A DNA stretch of 64,000 nucleotides. Origin: Akebia trifoliata. Lineage: Eukaryota; Streptophyta; Magnoliopsida; Ranunculales; Lardizabalaceae. The DNA lies in assembly GCA_017979445.1 (NCBI GenBank), contig CM030717.1, forward strand, positions 11,427,639-11,491,638, written 5' to 3'. Both the position numbers and the translations under genes were made by a program. The notes under the pieces were generated by a model. It saw only the letters and a list, made by a program, of their open reading frames with translations. It made no database searches and had not been told where the DNA came from. This document shows, piece by piece, positions 23,074 to 34,300 of the stretch (position 1 is the stretch's first letter; each line of letters begins with the position of its first letter).

Positions 23074-26000
23074 TTATTTTTGCCCACTCTTTGTATCTGT
23101 CTTTAGAACTGGCTCAACTAACAAACTAGTAGATGGATTGGCAATTTCATTGATCTTCTTCAGTAGGGAAGCTTGCTCGTCTTCATTTGATTCTTCAAAA
23201 CGTTTGCACAACATTTGAAACTCAATACTACTAGTCAAATCACTACTTGGAGTACAAATGGGTACATCTGACAAATGTCTCCAGAAAGGATGTATTGCAC
23301 TCAAAGGAATAGCAAGGCCGTCATGCTGAAATTGAACTATCTCATGGGCACAAGGTAACCCATGAGTACGTCGAATACCACACCCACACGAATATATATC
23401 TACTCCAACATCATCACGACGATCCATCTCTGTATTGATTAGGTCCAATGCAGTTCTAGAAATCGACCCAAATAAATCCTTCAAAAGTGACATTCGTCTA
23501 CGCTCGTGCTTAACATGGGTCAAACTCTTCTCAAATGAAGCCCTCACCTCAGTAATCTGGCCTAATATCAAGTTGTGAATTACACCCCAGTTGGTCGTGA
23601 AATTACATTGGGAAGACCAAAGGTGCCACTTCAACTTTGCATGAGAAGATTCTACTCTGTTGGTCGTGGTATTCCCGAAGTGGATCGTTTTGTCAGTCCA
23701 CGCAGCTATGAAACGATCCTTATACTTCGACAACCAATTTTTTTTTGAAAAGTATAATATAATTCAAGGAGAAAGAAAAAACAGCATACAAGGAGGCCGA
23801 GAAAGCCTCATAGAAAGCAACAAAGAAGAAGAGCAAACAACATCAATGATTACATAAAGAGTTCCATCTAAAAACAAAATCATCAAACGAAGTTCCCACG
23901 AACTCTATATTTTGTTTGGACCAAAGGTATAAGAAGCCCAAAATCTCTAAAGAACTTGTATGAGAGCTTCTAATCTTGCCATTAAACACCCTGTTATTCC
24001 TTTCATTCCAAATCCCCCAAGCAATAGCCGAAGGTAGCATAGCCCACAGGTAACGTTTTCTGGTGTGAAAGACATTACTGGTCCACTCTTTCAACAACGA
24101 TGAAAACTTATGAGGGAAAACCCAAGTCATACGGAATAAACCAAGGAAACTTGACCATAAATTATAGGAAAAAGGGCAATGAATTAAAATGTGATCAACA
24201 GATTCCCCTTCCATCAAGCAAAGGGGACAACAATTAGAAGTGATCCAACCCCGAGCAATCAAGTTATCCATCGTAAGAATCCTACCAAGGGAAGCCAACC
24301 AGACAAAGAAAGAGATTTTAGAAGGCACTGACCTAAACCAAATGATGGAAGCCGAGATGGTACGCTCAGCACTAGGAGTGAGCCATTTATGGAAGGTAAC
24401 AGAGAATCTCGAATCCTTCGCTCTAATCCATTCCCACCTATCCTGTTCACTTACGTTGCGATGAAGCGTATGCAAGAGATCGAGGAAAGATGTAACCTCG
24501 GTTAGCTCCCAATCATTAAAATTTCTCCTGAACCCCAAATCCCAAGTAGGATCGGACTCGTTGTGAATCAAACATTGCTGGATTGAATGATTCTTCTTAA
24601 CAGAACAGACGTATAATGATGGAAATTGAGACGCTAGCGACGAAAGTCCGCACCAACAATCTTCCCAAAATCTAATTCTGTCCCCCACACCTGCTTTGAA
24701 TCTAATCCCTTGCTCAAAATCCTTGCTAACTTTCAAAATTCCTTTCCATAGGCTACACCCAATTATCTTTCAGACGTATACTTCGACAACCAATTATCTT
24801 TCACATATGCGAGTGCCTTGGAATATTGGCTAAATTGTATTTCAAAACTTGAAAGACGATCAAAATACTCTATTTCACTGTTAGAATTTACCAACTCATG
24901 CCAACCAGACAAAAACATTTCCCACTCGGCATTTGTCTTGAAGTAGCATTTACAGTTGGTCATTACATTTCTTGAAATGTGAAAACGACACAAGAAGTGA
25001 ATTGAAGATGGAAATACTTTTTCAATTGCATTCATCAAAGCCAACTCCATGTCTGTTACAATAACCAATGGAAGTGCATTTTGATCTAATGTGCCTTTCA
25101 AACATTCTAAAGCCCATCGATAATTATCCTCTTTCTCTGCTTCCATGAACACGAAAGCGACTGAAAATGTCAATCCGGTGCACGTTACTCCTAAAATGTG
25201 CAACAACGGCATTCTGAATTTGTTGATCTTATATGTGCAATCCATTAGAAGAACCAATGGAAAACAACGTGCAAGTTGGATTGAATCTGGATGGACCCAA
25301 TACAATTCCCTCAACACATTTGTAGCCTCATCCCTTCTACTAAATTCTACGCACCCATACTCATGTAAATTTTTCATCAATTGTTGCAGTTGAGTACGTC
25401 CATCCATCTCACGTACTCGAATTTTTTTACATGCATTGTAGATTGTCCTTATAGTAGATGCATTTCTATTGTCCTTCTGCTTGATTATGTTGAGCACTTC
25501 CCTCGGCTTAACACCGCAATGCATTGTCTCTTTCAAAACTGTTTCTCCTTCAGTATTGAGTCTCCCAACGAAGGAATGACCTTCAAAATTCCTTATCAAT
25601 GGGTGGCTGTGGATTCCACTCACAACCATAACCTTCCACTTGTCATCTTCTAGAAGCTTTATCCCCTTTAATTCAAATGGGCACTCACATTGTTTGATTC
25701 CAGAATGTCTAACACTGGGCTTCTTCACACCAGACTTCTTCTTGTGTTCCCTAAACTTTCCACTTCTCTCACAACAAAAACTGATCCTAGGAGTCCTACC
25801 CAAATTGTCGGATTTTTTTATAACCACGACTGTCCCTACAGCTCTCCCAGTATCACGACACCAACCAATGAGTTCATTACAGGAGTCAAAAACCTACATT
25901 CAAATTCTGTTATTAGAAATGGACACAAATTATATAAATGAAAACAAAAAATTAATACTAATACCTTGTCGATTGTAAATGGACCACTGATGTCGAAGTT

Positions 26001-26397
26001 GACAGGGTCTTCGTGTGATGAGGATTGACATTTAGAACTCTACAATAAAAGGAATCAAAGAATCAATTAGAATGAAATTGAATGATTGCATCATTACAAA
26101 AATTATACCAATTATGATTGAAACAAACAAAAAAATATTGAGAGGATTACAACATTACATTTAAAACAAAGAATTACAACCTAGAATCTATTATCACGGT
26201 TGAAATCGAAACAAAAAATTAAAACAAAAGATTGAAACATTGCATCAATGAATACATTTAACCTAAAATTGATTTGGGTAACTAAATAAAATGATAAGGG
26301 AATGAAATGTTACCATAGAAGAGAGTGGTTGTATGAGGTTTTCATTTGTTTGGGAGTAAGGGTATAAACTTCCCACTTGATCTACACTTTCCTCCAT
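23074..26397 (-). pseudogene. MULE transposase / FAR1-related (FRS-like) gene split by a LINE
   Basis: The gene has exon 1 at 26314-26397 (28 codons, starts MEESVDQVG), exon 2 at 25965-26039 (25 codons) and a long exon 3 from 25893. Donor and acceptor sites are canonical and all are phase 0. Exon 3 encodes a FAR1-type N-terminal region with CX(n)C/H residues and then a MULE transposase domain. That domain contains LLMDCTYKINKFRMPLLHI, the second acidic site IVTDMELALMNAI and the FHISRN motif. It ends with a SWIM zinc finger CGCGIRRTHGLPCAHEI. The exon is interrupted between LSKY and KDRF by a LINE with a 19-bp duplication; outside the LINE the frame is otherwise open. Before insertion it would encode about 650 residues. 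Family members are transposases or domesticated light-signalling transcription factors. I cannot tell which from sequence, and no terminal inverted repeats were found. Confidence 0.85.
23721..24795 (-). mobile_element. 5'-truncated L1-type LINE insertion with 19-bp target-site duplication
   Basis: tatacttcgacaaccaatt occurs at 23721-23739 and 24777-24795. The inserted 1037 bp, read on the minus strand, keep an open frame (24736 down to 23843 and open to the 5' junction). It encodes the C-terminal part of a LINE ORF2: GVGDRIRFWEDCWCG, FFVWLASLGRILTMDNL, the zf-RVT cysteine/histidine motif CCPLCLMEGESVDHILIHC and WGIWNERNNRVF. A 3' UTR of about 100 bp ends in a short A-tail. The reverse transcriptase and endonuclease parts are missing, so it is dead on arrival. 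The open frame, exact duplication and intact host frame indicate a young insertion. Confidence 0.95.
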
Positions 26398-26530
26398 TTT
26401 TTTAAGGGTTTTCGAGAAACAAATGATCGAGAAAATGAAATAGGGAGTGATGGGGAGAAGAGAGGAAGAAGTGGGAGTGAAAAATTAAAGTTTCAATAGT
26501 TCGTGGCAGCCATTTCGTAATTCTCTTCTT

Positions 26531-26651
26531 TGACCTGTTGAGATTAGTCCCACATCGGACACAAATTGTCTTGTCTCCCTCATTATAAAATCCTGGGCTT
26601 ATGCACTAACTGCTAATTGATTTTGAGTTGGACCCTAATTAAATTTTGGAG
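26531..26651 (+). other. Junction between the FAR1/MULE gene and block B
   Basis: This stretch contains gttgagattagtcccacatc, wording typical of widespread plant repeat ends, then unique-looking AT-rich sequence. Homology to block A resumes at about 26652. No gene is seen. It marks the right-hand boundary of the transposase-bearing segment between the duplicated blocks. Confidence 0.35.
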
Positions 26652-27404
26652 ATGAAACCCTAATTCTAAACAGAATTTTTTCTTCGTCCAAAGATTCGTT
26701 TCTTATCATCTCCAAAATGTTCTATGTCTAATTGTAGGAATGGGAGTAGAGTAGTTTAGAGTACATATGATATATAGAATATATTCTTACTAAGTGGTAA
26801 AATAGGTGGGGTGCATGACATCATAATTTGTATTGTGGGAGAAGTTGAACTGTGAGTTATGGGATAGTGGGTAGTTAGGATAATGTAGTGTTTCTCTTGT
26901 ATTTAAATTTATTGTGAGATTAATGAAAATAAACAGAGAATTATTATTATTAAAAGTCTTTTGAGATTTAGAGATTCACCTCGAATTAGTGGTTTAAGAG
27001 GTCCAATCTCTCTCGAGCGAGATTAATCTTAATCTTTTCTTTTTTTTTTTTTTTTTTTATGATCCAATCTAAGTAAGTATGTAACACGAAAACACAGACA
27101 TCTCTCTAATTTCATTCATTTCTTCCTTTTTTTGATTTTGTATTCTGTAATTTTCTTACTTTTCTAATCTCTCGCTGTATCGAAATCTTTTCTTATTTGT
27201 GTTTATTATTTTATCTTGATTTTATTTCATCAATCGATCCATCTATTTTTGTTCTATTATTTGCACGTTTATTTAAGCAAATTAAACTTCTTTTAAGATC
27301 ACCACTTTATTAATCAGGGCACCCACAAACTATTAAAAACATTTTAAGTTTTACCAACGCGTTAGAGCACCACACCTATGTTGACATGTTCATGTCTACT
27401 CTAA

Positions 27405-27765
27405 CACGCTAACACTATATTTGGATTAAGAGAAATGGAGAGAAGAGAAGAGAAAATAAATGAATTTCTCTCCATTTCTCTTATTTGAGTTGTTAAGTGG
27501 AGAGAGAAAAGCATTAGAGAAGAGAATAGAAAATTGTGAGTTCTCTTTCTTTCCAAAAATAGAGAGAAGAAGAGAAAAACCTTTTAAAATATTTTATAAT
27601 TTCAACTTACTCCTAAATCTCTTATAAGATATTTTAAAATTATAAAGTTATCACGATTTCTCTTCTATCAATTCAAACATGATGGAGAGAAATTGAATTT
27701 TTCTTCTCTTCTCTTTATGGGTTTCTCTCCTCCCCCTTCTCTCAACCCAAACAGAGTGAAAGGGA
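27405..27765. mobile_element. MITE family M1, copy 3 (best preserved)
   Basis: The left end cactatatttggattaagag and right end ctctcaacccaaacagagtg are inverted matches and define the family's terminal inverted repeat. The interior is GA/TC-rich, with ttttaaaatattttataatt in the centre. It lies in the first intron region of the copy B CBM20 pseudogene and is absent from A. Confidence 0.65.
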
Positions 27766-28079
27766 GGAATGCTGACATGGCTTCAAAAGATTTTTGGCCT
27801 ACGGTGACATGTTGGTGTTGGAAAAAAAAATGGGGTGCTCAAATCATAGAAATAAGTTATAAATCCGTGAGTGTCCTCAGTAAGAACTAGGGTGCCTTTA
27901 ACACCGACCGTACCGTGGTGGTTCAGGAAAATGTGACGACTTTTCAAAAAGCTTTCAATCCAGCAACATGGTAACTTCTTATTGTGGTCTCCTAATAAAG
28001 TGATTGTTACTTCGATTGACTCAATTTTAATGTGTGCAGTTCTTTATTTACTATTTAGATCAATAAAAAGAGAGTCTGA

Positions 28080-28390
28080 CTAGCCTTACTAATTTGGTAA
28101 AGATTTCACCCTTACTAGGGTCTTTGGGCTCAACTTATGACATTCAAAATTGAGATTCCAAGCTTCAAGGTTGTAGAGGACAAAATTCTATGAATTTTGA
28201 AAAAAAATAATTCTAAAACAAGAAAAAATTTAATTTTAAATTTGAGAGTTAGGTGGAAGTTCGGTTGATCTTTTATTTAAATGAGTTTTTCCATGAAATT
28301 GAGAGGGCTGTATTGTTGCATTGGCAATGAGGTAATCCATTTGAGCAATAAGACCCTAATAAGACTTAAAATCTTACTTAGTAAGGAAAA
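28080..28390. mobile_element. MITE family M2, copy 2 (inverted)
   Basis: This is the reverse complement of the element at 19142-19470, with ends ccttactaatttggtaaaga and aaatcttacttagtaagg. It is present only in block B at this position. Confidence 0.6.
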
Positions 28391-28448
28391 TGTTGTTGAT
28401 TTAAAATTTTTTTTTTTTTTTTAAAAAAAGGAAAAAATTAACCCTGAT

Positions 28449-29135
28449 GGACTGGTTTCTTTCTAAATAGTCTCCAACTTTTGGATGGTATCTTAATAGG
28501 GAATTTAGTAAAAAAAAATATTTCTTAATAGTCCCCTCAAGCTCATCTCCCGTTATAAAGATTTTGAAATATCCAAAATACCTTTTTTTTCTCATCTCTT
28601 CACATAGTTTTTCCAACTGCAATTGCAATCATTTGATTTTGAAATATCCAAAATACCTTTTTTTTCTCATCTCTTCACATAGTTTTTCCAACTGCAATTG
28701 CAATCATTTTCAATATTTTTTATCATTAATAACGAACAGAGAATGTTATACTCTTAATTTTGAATATTTATATTATAATTTTTTATTCGCAACTAAGATA
28801 TATGCATTTTGGGTATTTTGAGGAAATTTACCCAATATTGAAGTTAGAAAAAATAAAAAAATCCTCTCAACACATTTGCAATGTTGAATTCACCTCTTTT
28901 ATTGTATAGTTGAATATTTTTTAGTCTAGCTAGCTCACTAATTACTGTCAAGTTCACTACTTTTTATTGTATAGTTGAATATTTTAGTGTCAAGTTTGAC
29001 GGTTTTGTTATGAAAATATTGTCGAACTTGACAATAATTAAACATAACTTTAAAAGTGCCTAGTTCATCAATAATTACCATCGAACACAATGTTATTGGT
29101 AATATTATTTATGGACTATTTAGAAAGAAACCCCT
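28449..29135. mobile_element. TIR DNA element (~690 bp), non-coding
   Basis: The left end ggactggtttctttctaaat and right end atttagaaagaaaccccttc are inverted matches of about 22 bp. The interior is AT-rich and has no transposase frame. It contains the 75-bp tandem duplication at 28562-28711 and a smaller repeated segment (ttttattgtatagttgaata, twice, near 28898 and 28961). It is absent from the matching intron in block A. Confidence 0.65.
28562..28711. repeat. 75-bp tandem duplication
   Basis: Two essentially identical 75-bp units start at about 28562 and 28637. Each runs from ttgaaatatccaaaatacct to actgcaattgcaatcattt. Because 75 is divisible by three, it makes an artificial repetitive open frame. 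No product is proposed. Confidence 0.9.
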
Positions 29136-31325
29136 TCACCAAGGCCCTTAAAAGTAATTTTCACATCAAAGAATGTAAATGTGAAATTTCAATTTCAAAA
29201 GGAGTGTTTGATTTGGTTTGGTGAGCAATTTCTATTTGTTGGGGATGATCCCATCTGTGGCCTATGGAAACCTGTAAATGCGGCACCATTGGATTGATCC
29301 AGATGAACACATTTGGACAGTTGAGCTGGTGAGAAGGAAGAATTCATGGAGAACACAAATTTACTAAAGGTTGTATCTGATTATGTAATTTGGCCTTCCC
29401 ATATTTTCAATCACTGAGAATAGGATTTACCTACTGGAAAATCAATCCACCAATTCAAGTTCATACAAAAAGGAGTTATGAGAGAAGTTGTGTGGCAACC
29501 AGGTTCAAACCCAGTTTGGCAAACTTGGGAAACTAAGAATGTGATTATCAAAGGCAACTATTTGATAAGACGTTTTTTTATTTTTTTGTTTTTATTTTTT
29601 TCACACATTTAATGTGTTTGATAACACTTCTGAAGTCTGAAGAGATGATCCACTTTTAAAATTCAAGTTTCAGAAATTTTATTTCAATTTGTTTCATTTC
29701 AGATTTCAGAATCAAAATTCAAAAATTTTGAACAAGTGATAATAGGACATTAAATGAAACTTCTAAAATCTGATTTCTAAGAAAATCCTACTAATTACTA
29801 TTATCTTTAGGAAAAGCATGAAAAAATAATAATATGGTACAATCACTCCCTCCCTCCGGCACTTAAGTTCATGGGGTGTGAAAATAGATTGTTAGGAGCT
29901 CCATTTTATTTTCTTAATTATCTTCAAAGATTGCTATAATGGGTGCATGAATACTTGAGAAGAGAGGAGTGGCCCCCTAGGCCCCTAGGCCCCAGTTAAT
30001 ATTTTGAGGTATTAAATCCAGGTAATCACATAGACTGGAGCATCTACACGTTCATGAATGATGAAATTGCCTTCTCCCTTCTATAGTGGAGTAAATGAAA
30101 TAGATTTTTGTGGCAATACTCTTACAAGTCAACTCTAAAGTAAAAACATGTGGTACAAGCTGCAATTTATCATCAACAAATAAATATGAGTAAGCTTTAT
30201 CAGTTTAGAGCTCTCTCTAAGTCTTGTGTTTATGTTTCAATAATTACTGCACTTGTGATCCACTGCCCGCGCATGAGCATACAATCCCTGACATTTGTTT
30301 TCTTTGGTTTTATTTTTCATGAATTCCATAATCCTACCAAAAAACCAGAAACACGATAAGAACAAACTCACGGGGGAAACAAACTGTGATGATGTTCAGT
30401 GGTGGGCACATGGAAGAACAGTTTGTCCATAGATAGTAAAACATTGCACAAGCTTCTAATGAATCTGAGTTTCATTTCAAATCAACTTATCTGAACCACA
30501 AAAAACAGAAAAACCTCCTGTGCATTCTAGGTGTTGTTATATGCACATATAGTATGATTGTACACTCTCAACACACAACAATGCATAATAAGTCTAAAAG
30601 TATATTTAATGCCTAAATAACCTATAATCACTCAGTACTTTACCATACAGAAGCTAAAACCCTTGATAATGATGAGCTAAAAGAGGTTAATGCAACCATA
30701 TTACATATACTTATAATGTTTAATTAAGATAAATATTTTTATTTTTAATTAGATTAAAATTTATTAGGGCACATTAAATTACTAAATTGTGTTTAATGCT
30801 TAGTTGGGCTATAAATATAAGCGAAGGAAATTTTGAATTTACCAGCTCGCAAAGATGGTAAGCAGTGGGAGTTGACACCATGACTAGGTCCCAAAATTGT
30901 TTACAAGTTAACAATGGATAGCATCACCTGGAACCGCCAGAAACTTATCACCTGGATCAAGTAATCAAATACAATATATCTAATATTTTGAAGAATGGAA
31001 ATATATCTATTAAAATGAACAATTTCACCGATACTTTCTGGTTCCAGGTAAAGAATCTTGAAAATATAATTGAAATAGTGAAAACATAATGAGGAACTGA
31101 AGATACAATTACTGTACAAAAATCAAGAAGACCATCTTCCCAAAAGATATCAGAAGATCTGCAGATGAGTTATCTACCTTAATAGAAGCTTAATTCAGTT
31201 TCAGTGGTGGAAGAAGAGCAAAAGCCCCAAAATGCATTAATGAGATGGTTGATTTGTTGGAGCCTTCTCAATCATGTATACCTCCACAACCGAGGATTTT
31301 TTATCCATTCCTATTCTATAACTCA

Positions 31326-34300
31326 TCAGATAACTGGATTCCCATTCTTTTGGAATTGTGAGGGTGATACTTGTAACCCACGCAGAAGTTCTTCCTTTGA
31401 TCGTTTAGTCGGAATGGTTTGTGGAGACCTGAAACAAGCAAAAAAATGACAAACTAAAAAATCCTACACTTAGCAAAGAGAGAGAACCTTTAAATATTTC
31501 TGTGCATCGTGATTTTATGAACTGATGTTGATATGCATCCAACAATTATACGCACAAAAAATCTTCCAATGTCATGATGCAACTGTTCAGAAGTCCCAGA
31601 ATTTTGCACATGTTGAATACCGACATACACATACCTACATTAGATTTGTTTTTACAATCTAGATTTTCAAGATCACTTCAGAAATATTAAACCCTAGTCC
31701 AATATTATATGAGAATGGGCTCTTTTATCCAGTCGTGCATAATGGCATTGGCGTTAGGGAGGGAGAAGCGAAAACTCATCCTTCTTTAAAAATGGAAGAA
31801 AAAGTCCCTTCGTTAGGAATTCGAAAAGTCCTGCTATGAAATGCTATGAAAAAAGAAAGAGGGCTGGACTCAACACATTGATTCTTTTTTTTTCGCAATT
31901 TTTTTTTGAACCGTATGCATCCAAAGGTGCGTGTACGGTTCCTAAGGGATACAATTTTGTCCTAATCAACCGACTTTATCGAGAAAGATTACTTTTTTTA
32001 GGCCAAGCAGTTGAAAGGGGGAGGGAGTCGACTGAAATCTCAGACATTGGTGGGAATTACGCCCGCATCCAATCCCCAATTCTTGTTCACCCCAGATTAT
32101 TGTGTTGGGTGAATTGTGATATCGTACAATCGTGTCGGGTGAACAACAGGCCGCTTCGTCACAGCACTGACTTATGGGCTAACGGGTAACACTTTGGCCA
32201 AGTATCCTGCAAAGAGACTCCCGAAAGCCAGAAGTATTAGTAGATAAGGTGTCAGATGGAAGCTTTTGGTCCCAAGTAGTGAAGTGTCAGATAGGCTTAT
32301 GTGCGTCAAAGTTCCTTGCATATTTTCCCAGTTCTCATCGTGCTTCTAAGGTCATCTAAAGACTTGGAAGAGCTTTTTCAGAAGAAATAATTCCCAGCAG
32401 TTTCCCACCAATAGTGGGGCGGGCAATCAAGGCTTCGTAGGAAAAAAAAAAAAAAAAATCCTTCTTATATAAGATGTTTCGGTTTTTTTCCAAGGAATTC
32501 CTTACCTCCCACGGCCGCTAGTGGTCAATTAACTATCAAGAAAGGAACATAGTTTCTGTGAAGACTATGGTCAAGAAAAAAAAATTATCAATCCTATCTC
32601 ACCTTGGCGAATTTGCACGCTTTTGTGCTTGCTGACTTGCCATGGATTTCAAATCCCCAGGAGCCTCCCCACCAGCCTGCAAAGTGTTTACACAAATCAA
32701 GAGGCAAAAATTGAGCCCTTTGAGGAAAAAATATTTTAAGACTACACAAAGCTATCATAAGAAGTTCACTTCAAAACTCCAGTTACATACAACAGCCTTA
32801 TCCCAAATATTTGGCGTTTGGCTAAACCAATCCTGTTCCTCTATTCCATCTGTCTCAAACTCAAAGGAAATAATCCACCTAAGTTCAAAATGCCACAACC
32901 CACAAATAGAGAAAATGATTTTAGGTCCATTGCACAAAGTTGAGCAACAGATGCCACAGAGATAAGTTATTGAGTACCACATTGCACGATAATCTATTTC
33001 AGATCTTACAGATGACTATCAACACAAAAGCTTACTGAAACATAGTCCACCTAATTTTAAACCGCAATCAATGCATATTATAGCATATTTCTATTGATAG
33101 AAACAAGTCCATGATGAATCCTTTTAAAAACTTCCAAGATCGTTATCAAAAAAAAACTTGCTAGATGTCTGTAAATCATCAATTTAAATTTACCTTACAA
33201 TGTAGGTAAAAGAACATATAGAATATATTATATCGTAAATAACCCCCACCTCAGACATAGTAGCATCTTTCCCTGGCAGCTCATCCAATCCAGGACTGAC
33301 AGTATCCCATAAAAATCCATTTTCATTTCTAAGAGAAAGCTTGTCCAAATCCCTATCCACAGCTTTAGAATCAGTTTGGACATATGCTACATATTTATCT
33401 GCAATTTAAACAACAGCATCTCATTACAAACCTTAATTAAGGCAAAGCATACATTTAACCAGGACAAATTTTATTGACGAATATAAAATGAATGCACATT
33501 TCCAATCTGTACTTGCTATTATAGGGATGGCAGGACATACACCAAATATCACATTTATGTAAACAATAAATCTTTGTCATCCAGTCAACCATCTTTAACT
33601 GTATATTTACAGTAAGTGTTCATTGTTCAGAGGTAAACCATGTCCCATAATAATCAAAATTTAAAGAGCTACCCTGCACCAACACTCCCTTCCATAAATT
33701 TTACATGTTATCAGTGTTGCATTTTTTACCAAAAAAAGTCACCAGTTCTTTGAAATTCATAGTTCATCTTTTCACTCAAGGGATTCCACACTGACAATAA
33801 CGCTTTCTGATGTCATCGTATACTATAATAAACCTGCAATATATCCACCGACGTGAATATGAAGGAACAAATTTGGACTGTTCCATGAGTTGCCACATGA
33901 ATATTAAATGGCCACGAGCAGTACCAACGTCGCGGCTTCTTTTCTCATTCTTAGCATCATGGATAATCCTATTTAACAGATGCAGCCCAAGTAAAATGTA
34001 AAAAGGAAAAAAAAATCTCTTAAGATTTGATCCTCTTAGTACACAAGGCATAGATGACGACAATTCATACAACTTCCATACAGAATTGTATTTTATCAAA
34101 TTAACATCAAAGATGTTTGTCAAGAATGACATCAGCATGCATGTAGAGCAACTGATATTATGTATGTAGTGACAAATCAGGGGAACCTGAATAGTAACAA
34201 TATGTATGTAGCCAACATAAATGTTGTGAGTTGGTATGTTGTATATGTATGTAGTTTAGTAGCAAAGCATAGTGGAAAATCTAGGGTTTAGGTAGGCTGT

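Larger units (their letters stand above)
26652..30512 (+). pseudogene. CBM20 gene copy B, decayed
   Basis: Pieces matching each exon of the block A gene are present in order: exon 1 (about 26652-26716), exon 2 (27922-27968), exon 3 (about 29163-29333), the start of exon 4 (29410-29553) and the last exon (30345-30495). The start ATG is not preserved. Exon 3 contains an extra gatttggtttg duplication that shifts the frame and a TGA where A has GGATTGGTCAG. Exon 4 loses all the 162-bp repeats, and the last exon has a large internal deletion. Transposons interrupt the introns. No functional product can be made. Confidence 0.85.
26650..34040. repeat. Segmental duplication block B
   Basis: Collinear partner of block A (14830-22985). 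It is interrupted by M1 and M2 MITEs, a TIR element (28449-29135) and an organelle-like insertion (31756-32246) that A lacks. Homology ends near 34040 inside a CPL1 intron. From there the intact CPL1 gene continues to 42484 with no counterpart in A, so B is the ancestral position of the CPL1 3' end. Confidence 0.9.

Noticed and set aside
31836..32189. 117-codon gene containing [13 protein letters not shown]
   Set aside because: The frame crosses a group II intron end and a short clpP-like exon start and then unrelated sequence; it is inserted organelle-like DNA, not a nuclear gene.
33776..34138. 120-codon minus-strand open frame
   Set aside because: It lies in the CPL1 intron between exons 13 and 14, has no family motif, and the matching block A region is not conserved as a frame.
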